Shown here: piece after piece, positions 34,283-42,227 of the stretch
Layout: every line of letters starts with the position of its first letter
Position numbering within the stretch: the first letter of the stretch is position 1
DNA from: Metabacillus arenae
GTDB lineage: Bacteria > Bacillota > Bacilli > Bacillales > Bacillaceae
Direction: 5' to 3'
Assembly: GCF_014773385.1 (NCBI RefSeq)
Contig: NZ_JACXAI010000034.1
Span: 1 to 64,000 of the forward strand
DNA length: 64,000 nucleotides
Notes under the pieces: generated by a model
Seen by the model: the letters and a program-made list of their open reading frames with translations, nothing else
What the model was told of the DNA's origin: nothing
Databases searched by the model: none
Position numbers and translations under genes: made by a program

Positions 34283-36092
34283 TATCCTCTTCCCCCTTTT
34301 GCCTGATTGGCAATGTTAACGTAACTGAAAAACCCTTTTGTTCTTCGCTAACAATTTTAATTCCGTATTGTTTTCCATATAAAAGCTGAATCCGTTCATG
34401 AACATTTGATAATGCAATTCCATTGTGTTTTTCTGATGAAGGACTTGGTGCATTTTCTATACATCTCTCAATTTGACTCAGTTGTTTACTCGTGACCCCT
34501 TTGCCATTATCAATAATCGCAATATGCAGCTTTTCGCCCTCAACATAAGCCTTTATAAAAATGTGGCCCCCCGATTCAAAAATACCGTGAACAATCGCAT
34601 TTTCGACCAGCGGCTGCAGCACCAGCTTTGGAATTAATGTTTTACGCAGAGATGGTCCTATGTTTTCGCTATACTGTAGTTTTTCTCCCATCCTTACCTG
34701 TTGAATGGAAACATATGAATGGATAAAGGCTAATTCCTCATCCAAGGTTACGATTTTTGCCGAATTATCAATCGTATAACGCATTAATCTGCCAAGCGAT
34801 ATGACCATATCAGAAACATCCAAATTACCTTTTGTTATTGCAAGCATATTAATCGATTCTAATGTGTTGTAGAGAAAATGCGGATTCATTTGACTTTGAA
34901 GCGCTCTGATCTCTGCTTCCTTTTCTCGTAAACTTGTTTTGTAAACCTCTGAAACGAGGCGGTCAATTTCATTAATCATATGGTTAAAGCCTTTGCCGAG
35001 CTGACCAATTTCATCATCTGAGTGAATGGAAACTCTTTGAGCTAAATTTCCTTTTTTAACATTATCCATGGCTTTTCTTAATGTGTGAATAGAGCCTACT
35101 AATGGCTTTGATAGAATGATTCCTAGTAAAAATGAGATTAAGATTCCTAATATAACAACGATAATGATCACTTTTCGTAAATGATTCACTTCACTAAATA
35201 TACTTGACCTCGGCGTAAGTATAATGGTTTTTACCCCTGAATAAGTTGACTCATTGTAAACCATCATATAGTCCGTTCCATTAATTGGTATGTTCGTATA
35301 GTTGTTCACCTTGATCCCCTCTATTTCAGAAAGAAAAGAGTTCTCAATAATTTTGTCCTCCTTATTTGGGTAAATGAATTGGTTATGCTTGTCCAGAATA
35401 AAAATATGACTTTCCGTGTTTATATTACTGACGATTTCCTCGATTAAATCCTGTTTTAAATCGATTTTAATCATTCCAAGCGGCTCGTATGTCGCAGGAT
35501 CTCTTATAAGTCTAGCAACAGAAAAAACAGCGACATCCTTGCTTAAATAATAATTTGGTTGATGAAGAGGAAGAAGCACCCACTCTCCATCTGCCTTCTT
35601 AATTTTCTTCACCCACTCATTATTCATCTCAAACACTTTAAGCATGACTGTATTCGAATCTAAATTACTAAAGATCGTCCCATCATTCGCCATCATATGA
35701 ATTCCTTTTATCTCGTTTCTCATGTGTATCAAACTGGAAATATATCTCCACATCTGTATCCTTTCATTAGCCGGCGGAAACGAGGTTTTATCACTCGGCG
35801 TTCGATGTTCTTTTAAAATATTCAATATCTCCTGGTCATAAAGAGGTGACAATGAAATAATCTGCATCTCTTTGAAATACCGATTTAAATTTCGATTCAT
35901 TTGATCCGCTAATTGAATTTGATACTCTTCTGTCCGTTCCTGGCTGGACTTTGCAAATTGATAATAAGTAATACCGCCAAGAATGGAAGCGGTTAAAAAA
36001 ATAAGCAAAGAAAAAACGAGAATTAATTTAACCCGATACGGAAGGGAAAGCAAGGAATTTTTAAAATGCTGCTTGATCGCTTTTATCTTCAT
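34260..36092 (-). CDS. YesM-type sensor histidine kinase
   Basis: Membrane sensor kinase of about 610 residues. I start at the ATG at 36092, which follows AAGGGGACCTCC; an in-frame ATG six codons upstream lies before this site. Layout: first membrane helix near 20-45, an outer sensing region of about 240 residues, a second helix (VIIIVVILGILISFLLGIIL), HAMP, then the His-kinase domain with the acceptor motif QMNPHFLYNTLESINMLA and the ATPase motifs LVLQPLVENAIVHG and DNGKGV. The layout is typical of the 5TM-less LytS/YesM family that senses sugars outside the cell. Ligand unknown. Confidence 0.93.
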   Translation of the reverse strand: MKIKAIKQHFKNSLLSLPYRVKLILVFSLLIFLTASILGGITYYQFAKSSQERTEEYQIQLADQMNRNLNRYFKEMQIISLSPLYDQEILNILKEHRTPSDKTSFPPANERIQMWRYISSLIHMRNEIKGIHMMANDGTIFSNLDSNTVMLKVFEMNNEWVKKIKKADGEWVLLPLHQPNYYLSKDVAVFSVARLIRDPATYEPLGMIKIDLKQDLIEEIVSNINTESHIFILDKHNQFIYPNKEDKIIENSFLSEIEGIKVNNYTNIPINGTDYMMVYNESTYSGVKTIILTPRSSIFSEVNHLRKVIIIVVILGILISFLLGIILSKPLVGSIHTLRKAMDNVKKGNLAQRVSIHSDDEIGQLGKGFNHMINEIDRLVSEVYKTSLREKEAEIRALQSQMNPHFLYNTLESINMLAITKGNLDVSDMVISLGRLMRYTIDNSAKIVTLDEELAFIHSYVSIQQVRMGEKLQYSENIGPSLRKTLIPKLVLQPLVENAIVHGIFESGGHIFIKAYVEGEKLHIAIIDNGKGVTSKQLSQIERCIENAPSPSSEKHNGIALSNVHERIQLLYGKQYGIKIVSEEQKGFSVTLTLPIRQKGEEDSEGNISR

Positions 36093-36262
36093 GGAGGTCC
36101 CCTTTTCCAAATGAAATGATAATATTTGGATTCTACATTTTTCGAGGAATTTCCTTTGGGGGTTTTTGGAATTGAGTAGGGGGACTATTTCAAAATGGAG
36201 ATCATTAATAAAATCCGTAGTTGATACAATCTATTCCTACGGATTTTAAATTGTTTTATGAT

Positions 36263-36589
36263 TTACAAAAAGGTATGTATCTTGGCTAAACAATCGTTCA
36301 CAGTTTCTTCAGGAGCTTGTCCTCTTACTCGAAGATTACGAGTCTGCCAATCTATACTTTTCACTTGATCGGTTAAAATTACACCTTGAAAAGCCAAGCC
36401 TTTAGGGAGCTTGACTTCGTATCCCCATCCCCTAGTGGTGTTTGTAATCGGACATACGGCCGCAAACCCTGTTGCTCTATTAAATTCTTTTGGCGATAAA
36501 ACGATTCCAGGTCGATTTCCTGCTTGTTCATGTCCTGATTGTGGATTGAAATTCACATAAACAAGATCGCCACGATCTGGTGCTGACAT
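36263..36589 (-). CDS. mazF: MazF/PemK-type mRNA interferase toxin
   Basis: A 108-residue endoribonuclease toxin of the MazF/PemK family. It shows the family pattern GDLVYVNFNPQSGHEQAGNR followed by PGIVLS with the catalytic-type Arg, then CPITNT with the Thr, and KSIDWQTRNL. Its ATG shares one base with the stop of the antitoxin gene (TAATG), so translation is coupled. The sequence is closer to the ChpA/PemK-type than to Bacillus NdoA. Confidence 0.93.
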   Translation of the reverse strand: MSAPDRGDLVYVNFNPQSGHEQAGNRPGIVLSPKEFNRATGFAAVCPITNTTRGWGYEVKLPKGLAFQGVILTDQVKSIDWQTRNLRVRGQAPEETVNDCLAKIHTFL

Positions 36590-36843
36590 TAAATGGATTC
36601 ATTCCCCTCTATTCCAAAATCAATTTCTGTATGACGATTTTCGGGTTTACATTGTGCTAAAAGTTCTTCTAATGAATATTTCTTTGGTTGTTTTTTAGGA
36701 GTTAATTTGATTGTTCCTTCATTCTCAACAACTCTCATTTCTATTTCAGAGCCTTGGTGAATCTCAACTCGTTCAGCAACTTCCTTAGGAATTCGTATTG
36801 CAAGACTATTTCCCCATTTTTGAATGGTTGTTGCCACCGTCAT
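36589..36843 (-). CDS. mazE: MazE-type antitoxin
   Basis: An 84-residue protein with an N-terminal SpoVT-AbrB DNA-binding fold (TTIQKWGNSLAIRIPKEVAE, then VEIHQGSEIEMRV) and an unstructured acidic C-terminus that would wrap MazF. The ATG at 36843 follows GAGGTGG with normal spacing; the longer upstream frame has no such site. A perfect palindrome at 36908-36928 lies upstream and fits autoregulation by the MazEF complex. Confidence 0.92.
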   Translation of the reverse strand: MTVATTIQKWGNSLAIRIPKEVAERVEIHQGSEIEMRVVENEGTIKLTPKKQPKKYSLEELLAQCKPENRHTEIDFGIEGNESI

Positions 36844-36907
36844 AATTTCCACCTCTTTTTTCTTATTCGTTTCTTTCCTTTCCATTATAACACTCTCCGA
36901 TCCTTTT

Positions 36908-36928
36908 CGTATATACTCAGTATATACG
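36908..36928. promoter_or_regulatory. mazEF operator palindrome
   Basis: CGTATATAC and GTATATACG are perfect 9-bp arms around TCA, 65 bases before the mazE start. MazE-type antitoxins bind similar GTATATAC-type dyads in their own promoters. Confidence 0.65.
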
Positions 36929-37434
36929 AACTCTTGGAAAATGATACTGATAAAAAGACTATTTTAATGAGTTAATTTAACTTTTAATTGTATTGTATGG
37001 ACTTTATATCTTCTTTTGCTTTATTTTTTAAAGGATTCTGATAGAAATAATAAAACCCTGATAGTCGAAACAATTCAGGGTTTTTGATTAATTAAAAGAA
37101 TTGAAGTTTCCAAATTATAATTTAACACGATAACAATCCACTCAAGTATAATTAAATGCTAAAACTTCTTCTTCCTATAACATGTAGCCATAATGCCAAT
37201 TATAGTTAATTTATAATTTTCACTAATTCCAATGTATTAGCAAAACTTAATTCCTCTTGTGCTAATTTTTCAATTTCTATCACTTATATTGTTAAGCCAT
37301 TTTTCACATAAAATTATAGCAGTTCCTCCACCTCTATTATTGATTTTAATATTCATCTCCTATTCCTAATATTACTTCGATATTTATATGATTTTGAGAG
37401 AAATAATTAAACCTTAGTAGTTCATTATAAGAAA
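36929..37434. other. AT-rich non-coding stretch with decayed coding bits
   Basis: No gene is supported. Around 37240-37370 the minus strand holds short open bits (for example NRGGGTAIILCEKWLNNIS then a stop and a frameshifted continuation), which look like a decayed small gene, perhaps another immunity gene, given the neighbours. A terminator lies at 37052-37086. Confidence 0.4.
37052..37086. terminator. Intrinsic terminator
   Basis: AAAACCCTGA and TTCAGGGTTTT enclose a 13-base loop with T-rich flanks on both strands. It would end the minus-strand immunity gene transcript. Confidence 0.7.
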
Positions 37435-37827
37435 TTAAGAGTATTTAACACTTCCTAGATACTCGAAAACATAATCTTTATTTCTAATCTCTTTTTTTCT
37501 ACCTTGATAATCAAAATTGTAGAGTAATATAGCAGAGTTTGTTTTATCAGGAAGTACCGTTCTATTTTTTCCTCCAAAGAGCGGAATAACAATATCGTCG
37601 TATGAACATCCCTCAATTAAACACTCTAAATTTCCCACCGACTCACCGCGAAATACAGCCTCAATAAAGTCTTCGTCAAAGTCGCTTAATTCGATTTCAA
37701 AGTCCTTGAGGAATGGAGATGGAAGGGATTCACCATCATCTGTATAAACCAATTTCAAATAATCATTTAAATCTTCCTCGGTATTTATTTTACCTATCCA
37801 TAATGAAACATTCCCTTGCTTTTCCAT
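37435..37827 (-). CDS. Immunity protein of the Imm22 family
   Basis: A 130-residue acidic cytoplasmic protein. I start at ATG 37827, which follows AAAGGG by eight bases; a GTG three codons upstream overlaps the site. It begins MEKQGNVSLWIGKINTEEDL then NDYLKLVY, then FLKDFEIELSDFDEDFIEAV, matching the Imm22 pattern (V-x-WIG-, E-LN-YL, and D-DFIE). Imm22 proteins protect against polymorphic toxins such as LXG or WXG ones. It has no adjacent toxin of its own, so it may be a spare immunity gene of the LXG locus. Confidence 0.75.
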   Translation of the reverse strand: MEKQGNVSLWIGKINTEEDLNDYLKLVYTDDGESLPSPFLKDFEIELSDFDEDFIEAVFRGESVGNLECLIEGCSYDDIVIPLFGGKNRTVLPDKTNSAILLYNFDYQGRKKEIRNKDYVFEYLGSVKYS

Positions 37828-37924
37828 ATTTATCACCCTTTACTATTAAATTTTTACACCGACTATAAATCTATGGTTAGTCACACAATAAACCCTAATA
37901 GAGATTTAGAAAAATAAGGGTAAT

Positions 37925-38380
37925 TTATAATTTAGGAATATCAACAATTCTTCCTGGTGAATTTCTAATAAAAATCTCTGGAATATTAGGTTTACCTTTT
38001 TTTAATTTAAATATTTGAATATTAGTTAATTCAGGGTTAAATGAAATACTCTGTGACATAAATTCAGTATGTAACAATTTATTATATAGTTTATAAAGAA
38101 AGTCTTTCCATTCTTTAGAGGTAGATTTTGTAATATCCTCTGGATTTTCTATTAGGCGAAGGCCATCCGCATAATGGAACATTAATAATCCAGTGCCCAA
38201 ATCACAATTCTCATTCTCTAGGATTATTTCAGGGACATCAAAACCACTGTTCCAATTATAATTTGCAGCAAAATAATGGAGGATTAAAGGGCTATCCAAG
38301 TTATTTAATTTGCTTATTAAATCATCTTTTTCAGTATTATAAAGCAACTCTTTAAGAAATTTAATCTCTTGAAAATCCAT
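37925..38380 (-). CDS. DUF4274-like protein, probable immunity protein
   Basis: A 151-residue acidic protein; ATG at 38380 follows AAAGGGAG. It contains ILHYFAANYNWNSGFDVPEI and NCDLGTGLLMFHYADGLRL, the DUF4274-type signature, and a C-terminal part with EFMSQSISFNPELTNIQIFK. DUF4274 proteins are common beside LXG/polymorphic toxins in Bacillus, and its placement between an Imm22 gene and a YezG gene fits an immunity role. Its toxin is not in the window, or it is an orphan. Confidence 0.7.
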   Translation of the reverse strand: MDFQEIKFLKELLYNTEKDDLISKLNNLDSPLILHYFAANYNWNSGFDVPEIILENENCDLGTGLLMFHYADGLRLIENPEDITKSTSKEWKDFLYKLYNKLLHTEFMSQSISFNPELTNIQIFKLKKGKPNIPEIFIRNSPGRIVDIPKL

Positions 38381-39032
38381 TGTACTCAACTCCCTTTAAA
38401 AATATCTATAGGCTAAAAACCTTCCAAGGTAGTATTAAAAAATATTTTTATTTTCTTTATTAATCTTGTTTTCTTATTTCTAACTATCACAAATTAACCT
38501 ACAAATTTTCCACAAAGTTCCTTTATTCAATCGGTCCTATAACCTGAGTTATTAAGTAAATATGTTCGACAAATTTCACTTTTTTCAAATGATCGACTTT
38601 TTCTGTATTTCTTTTACCTTGTTCATCGCCACGAGCTTTGTTATTCTAGTTAGTTTATTGGCTTTGCAGTATCATAAGTACCCCTGCATGTGAAATGTCA
38701 TATCGCCTAATTATCGTACTATCCATGCATTAAAACAAAATCCATGATAGTACAACCTTCATGAGTTATGAATTTCAAGAAAACAAAATTTATGTTCTCC
38801 TATAATTAAATTTCATAAAAAAAGCAAAAAGCACTTGTTGCCTAAAAGACAATCAAATGCTTTTTGTTAGCTATAGTAATTCTTTACTAATCCTATCTTT
38901 AAACCAACGAGCATGTTTTGTTTCGTAAGCTTTTTGCTTGTACCCTTGATAATACTTCATACATTTAAACTGTCATATCGCCTATTTCTCATTCTTTTCA
39001 CCCTTAACTTGCTTTAGGTATATATTTTTTCT
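38381..39032. other. Non-coding gap inside the toxin island
   Basis: About 650 AT-rich bases with no intact gene. It holds an inverted repeat GTACTATC (38716-38723) / GATAGTAC (about 38745-38752), a terminator (38821-38872), a 14-base direct repeat TGTCATATCGCCTA at 38696 and 38971, and a minus-strand scrap encoding YYQGYKQKAYETKHARWFKD before a stop, which looks like a remnant of a lost gene end. Confidence 0.4.
38821..38872. terminator. Terminator for the YezG/LXG transcript
   Basis: AAAAAGCACTTG and CAATCAAATGCTTTTTG pair imperfectly with a run of A on one side and T on the other. On the minus strand it lies beyond the YezG gene and ends in CTTTTTTT. Confidence 0.55.
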
Positions 39033-39503
39033 TTATTCCAGTGTGGAAAGATATTTTTCTAAATGCTTTTTTCCAGAATTGCTTTTAGGTGTAATGCCAA
39101 GATTCTTATACTTCCAAATAGTTTTTCTTTCATGAGGGTCTATATTTGAAAGATCTTCATAATTAAAATCAATATTAAACTTTCCTATCTTATCAAAAAC
39201 CAAAGTAAAATTTGTCCAAGGCTCTTGACCATTATCTTTAAACTCTCTCCATAGTTCTTGAATAAAATCTACTAATCGATGCCATTTTTCTGAGTATTCA
39301 AGCTCACTTACTGTAAATAGTTCAGTTATCTCATGGCTGTATATGGGTTTATCACTACCTTCAGGGTAATAATAAAAGTAAGCAGTCTGAGATCCTTCAA
39401 CAACCTCACCGTATAAATAAACCTTAGACCATTCTTCTGGAACAGTGTCTGCAACAACTTCTGCTATCTGTTGATATAATCTATCTAATTGTTCTTCATT
39501 CAT
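39033..39503 (-). CDS. YezG-family immunity protein (DUF600)
   Basis: A 156-residue acidic protein of the YezG/DUF600 family; in B. subtilis YezG neutralises the LXG nuclease YeeF. Typical pieces: LYQQIAEVVADTVPEEWSKV, YGEVVEGSQTAYFYYYPEGS, and FDKIGKFNIDFNYEDLSN. Its ATG lies inside the end of the toxin gene (8-bp overlap), so it is made together with the toxin. Cytoplasmic. Confidence 0.9.
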   Translation of the reverse strand: MNEEQLDRLYQQIAEVVADTVPEEWSKVYLYGEVVEGSQTAYFYYYPEGSDKPIYSHEITELFTVSELEYSEKWHRLVDFIQELWREFKDNGQEPWTNFTLVFDKIGKFNIDFNYEDLSNIDPHERKTIWKYKNLGITPKSNSGKKHLEKYLSTLE

Positions 39504-41475
39504 CTAACTTTCCTCCCGGTACATTATCAAATCGTCTAATTTCCCATTCATCATCACCAATTTTATACTTAATATCAAAACTTACTGGACGTTGTGAGTC
39601 TCCCTTATAGTTTGGAGTTACCTTTACCTTCACTTCATCACCTTGTTTAAGTGCATCTGCCCATGTATTCTCAAGTTTCTTCCATTCACCTTTATTTAAA
39701 TTTCCATTCATTGGAACAAGATTATCAAGATTTCCTGATCCTTTGAAAATACTTGCTATTAAATGACCACCGTCATCATCAGGTAATCTATCTTCTCTTC
39801 CCACTATCCTTTGCGCATGGTTGTTTCTTTTTGCATTACCCAAGTTAAGTTTCCCTTCACAACTTACTATCCGACCCTTGTCATCCGTTTTATAAACGTA
39901 TCCTTCCTTACTTGAATATTGAATATTTGGTTTTAATACTTTTCTTCGACTTTCTCTTGTATAATGCTCACCGTATTGAACTGTAGTAATAACTCTTTCA
40001 GTGCCTCTACCACCTATTCTACCAGAAGAACCCCTCTGAAGCACGTCCCTAACCGACCTTGTCTCCACATTTAGAACTGGCAGAGGCATGCCTGGGCCGT
40101 TATTCGTCGCCATTTTTAAAACCTGCGCCTTCACCGGCACTTGGATATCACCAATTCTTCTGCCAATGTCTTTCAATGATTCTTGAGCTTTCGCTAATTT
40201 TTCTTTTATATACTTGTTGCTATATGGTGCTTTGGTAGGAGCAGGGACTTTGTTCCTCAGCAACCGATCTACTCCATACCCTGCCGCACCGACTCCCAGA
40301 ATCGTAGTTGCGTTGATTAGGCTTTGCTTACGCTGTTCATCGGTTAACTCGTTTCCAAACATGTCTTTGCCTGTGATCGCTTCTGAGAAGCCGTTGGCGG
40401 AGACTAATCCGTAGATCCCCATTTCTGTTTTGTTTAGAATCGAGAGCGATTTGCTTGTTTTTAAGGCGTCGAGTGCATGCGTGGCGGCGTTGGCGCCTTT
40501 TACTGTTTTATAAATGGCACTTCCGCCTTTGAGTGCCCGGCCTGCCCAGCCGACGATGGGGATGAAGCCGGCTGCTGCCATGGCCCCTGCTGCTACCCTT
40601 TCAGCGTCTGATAGCTTTCTTCCTGTTACAGGGTCGACGCCTGTTGCCGCTCTTTTGGCGTCATAGTAGCCTGTGACTTCTCCGGTGAAGGTGGAGACGG
40701 TGTCCCATGCCTTTTCGTACCAGGGACGGTTTTCCATTTCTTCGATTTGCTTTTGAACTTCTCTTGCTTCTTCCTGATCTTTCTTGTAGTTTAAATAGTC
40801 AATGGTTTGTTTTTCCGCTTCCCCTTTGAGCTGGTAGACTTCACTGTTATGATAGGCGTTCGCATTAAAGTATAAGGGAGAGATCTCATTTCCCTGTCTT
40901 GTCGCCTTCATTAATGAAGCGAATAATCCGTAAACATAATTTTCTTCGCTTTCGGACATCGCATACTCGTTTTTCAAATCTTCATCCAGCTTATTGACCT
41001 TCTGAACCGTTTCTGAGCGCTCTTTTTCCGCTTTTTCGATCTGGGTGTCAAACGATTCTCTTGAAAACATGTTCAGAGAGACTAAGTCACTGACGTCATT
41101 AAAAATCTTTTGCAGAGCGTCCTGCTGCTCAGAGACTATGTCTTTGGACAATTTATTGGCTCGCTCCAAATTTTCCTCAAGGAAAGGGAGCTGCACGACC
41201 GTGTCTCCCGCTAAATCAACGTCCTCCGTCATGCCTGAAATCCCTTCAAAGAAGGCCATGTTGCGATCAATCAAGCGGTGCCATGCCTCGACAACATCAA
41301 TATGACCCTGATAAAAGCCTTTGATCGCCTCTGCGCCTTTTCCTTTGAATTCCTCGTTATCTACTATACTTTTAAACGCTTTTTTTAATTGTTCCAGCTG
41401 TTCCTTTAAATCCTTATATTGCTTGGCTCGTTCTTCCATGGCAGACGTCAAAGTCTTCGCTTCATATACCTTCAT
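39496..41475 (-). CDS. LXG polymorphic toxin with DNA/RNA nuclease C-terminus
   Basis: A 659-residue toxin delivered by the type VII (ESX/Yuk) secretion route. From the ATG at 41475 it begins MKVYEAKTLTSAMEERAKQY, the LXG domain (about 1-235), followed by a linker and a pre-toxin region (about 268-345, GYYDAKRAATGVDPVTGRKL), a variable spacer, and a C-terminal DNA/RNA non-specific nuclease domain (about 510-659) with GGHLIASIFKGSGNLDNLVP then MNGNLNKGEWKKLEN. The parts fit the YeeF type. GC content drops clearly in the C-terminal third, as expected if toxin tips are swapped. The YezG immunity gene overlaps its 3' end. Target: other cells' nucleic acids. Confidence 0.93.
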   Translation of the reverse strand: MKVYEAKTLTSAMEERAKQYKDLKEQLEQLKKAFKSIVDNEEFKGKGAEAIKGFYQGHIDVVEAWHRLIDRNMAFFEGISGMTEDVDLAGDTVVQLPFLEENLERANKLSKDIVSEQQDALQKIFNDVSDLVSLNMFSRESFDTQIEKAEKERSETVQKVNKLDEDLKNEYAMSESEENYVYGLFASLMKATRQGNEISPLYFNANAYHNSEVYQLKGEAEKQTIDYLNYKKDQEEAREVQKQIEEMENRPWYEKAWDTVSTFTGEVTGYYDAKRAATGVDPVTGRKLSDAERVAAGAMAAAGFIPIVGWAGRALKGGSAIYKTVKGANAATHALDALKTSKSLSILNKTEMGIYGLVSANGFSEAITGKDMFGNELTDEQRKQSLINATTILGVGAAGYGVDRLLRNKVPAPTKAPYSNKYIKEKLAKAQESLKDIGRRIGDIQVPVKAQVLKMATNNGPGMPLPVLNVETRSVRDVLQRGSSGRIGGRGTERVITTVQYGEHYTRESRRKVLKPNIQYSSKEGYVYKTDDKGRIVSCEGKLNLGNAKRNNHAQRIVGREDRLPDDDGGHLIASIFKGSGNLDNLVPMNGNLNKGEWKKLENTWADALKQGDEVKVKVTPNYKGDSQRPVSFDIKYKIGDDEWEIRRFDNVPGGKLDE

Positions 41476-41701
41476 TTCCACCTGGCCTTTCTTTATTTTT
41501 GGCTCTTTTCGTAAAGATAGTCACTTGAGTTTTAATAGAGATGTTAAACTAAGCTGTGGTCCGACTGTTTTAAGTCTCACTTCCCATCTCAAAAGACTCG
41601 TAATCCTGAGATTTTGGCGAAAACAGCCTGCTTTTTTTATCAACTTCCATATTTTCCATTATAAGGTGTTATGACTAACAGCTGAATAGGGCGATTGACA
41701 C
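41476..41701. other. Non-coding region upstream of the LXG gene
   Basis: It should hold the LXG promoter; I see no gene and no clear motif beyond the ribosome binding site AAAGG. A repeat and a terminator follow at 41702-41784. Confidence 0.45.
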
Positions 41702-41731
41702 AGTACCTGGTACCAAAGGTACGTGGTACCG
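41702..41731. repeat. GGTACC-rich dispersed palindromic repeat, copy 1
   Basis: AGTACCTGGTACC, AAA, then GGTACGTGGTACC. It is a diverged version of the perfect palindrome at 46636-46664, with the same AAA/TTT centre. Confidence 0.6.
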
Positions 41732-41741
41732 CGATAAAAGT

Positions 41742-41784
41742 AAAAAAGAAGCACTAAGCATTTCTGCTCAGTGCTTCTTTTTTT
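41742..41784. terminator. Strong bidirectional terminator
   Basis: AAAAAAGAAGCACT and AGTGCTTCTTTTTT form a long stem with AAGCA/TGCTC near the loop. It ends the small minus-strand gene at 41826-41972 and isolates the LXG gene. Confidence 0.85.
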
Positions 41785-41825
41785 GCTATTTAATTTTATA
41801 ATTGGCTTCACCATTTGTTTCCATT

Positions 41826-41972
41826 CTAGTTACAGGCGTAAACTTTTTTAATTTGCACGACTAGGTCATCTAACATTTCTTTTGTTGTGACGTCTTTCGA
41901 TTGTTCGCCTTTAGTTTTGGCTTCCTTAAGGATTTGCAAGAACGCTTCTTGTACTAATTTTGATTGATTCAT
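41826..41972 (-). CDS. Small acidic/basic helical protein, 48 aa
   Basis: ATG at 41972 is preceded by GAAAGGGAATTTTG, and a strong terminator follows 40 bases after the stop. The product MNQSKLVQEAFLQILKEAKT then KGEQSKDVTTKEMLDDLVVQ and IKKVYACN is predicted to be mostly helical, with no signal peptide or membrane segment. It is divergent from ywqB. Function unknown. Confidence 0.6.
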   Translation of the reverse strand: MNQSKLVQEAFLQILKEAKTKGEQSKDVTTKEMLDDLVVQIKKVYACN

Positions 41973-42227
41973 CTTACAAAATTCCCTTTCATTTGACATT
42001 TTTATACAAGGATGAAATCATTATACTGCTAGTTTGCTAGAAATGCAACGGACATTCATACCATTCGTGCCACTTTTTATTTTATGTCTGATGAGCACAA
42101 GATGGCATCCGCCCCCCGAAATGTATCCTCTAGAATTTGCCCACTCTCTATACGCCTTCCTCTTTGACCACCTTTTACGTTATAATTAAGGAATTGGAAC
42201 TTTGAACGTTGGAAAGGAGCGGCCGCA

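Noticed and set aside
38696-38984. Insertion-element direct repeats from TGTCATATCGCCTA at 38696 and 38971
   Set aside because: 14-base direct repeats with no transposase or terminal inverted repeats between them; likely a local duplication.
42164-42186. Sigma-A promoter of ywqBA from TTGACC and TATAAT
   Set aside because: The spacer is only 11 bases, so the pair cannot be a normal promoter; the real -35 is not obvious.
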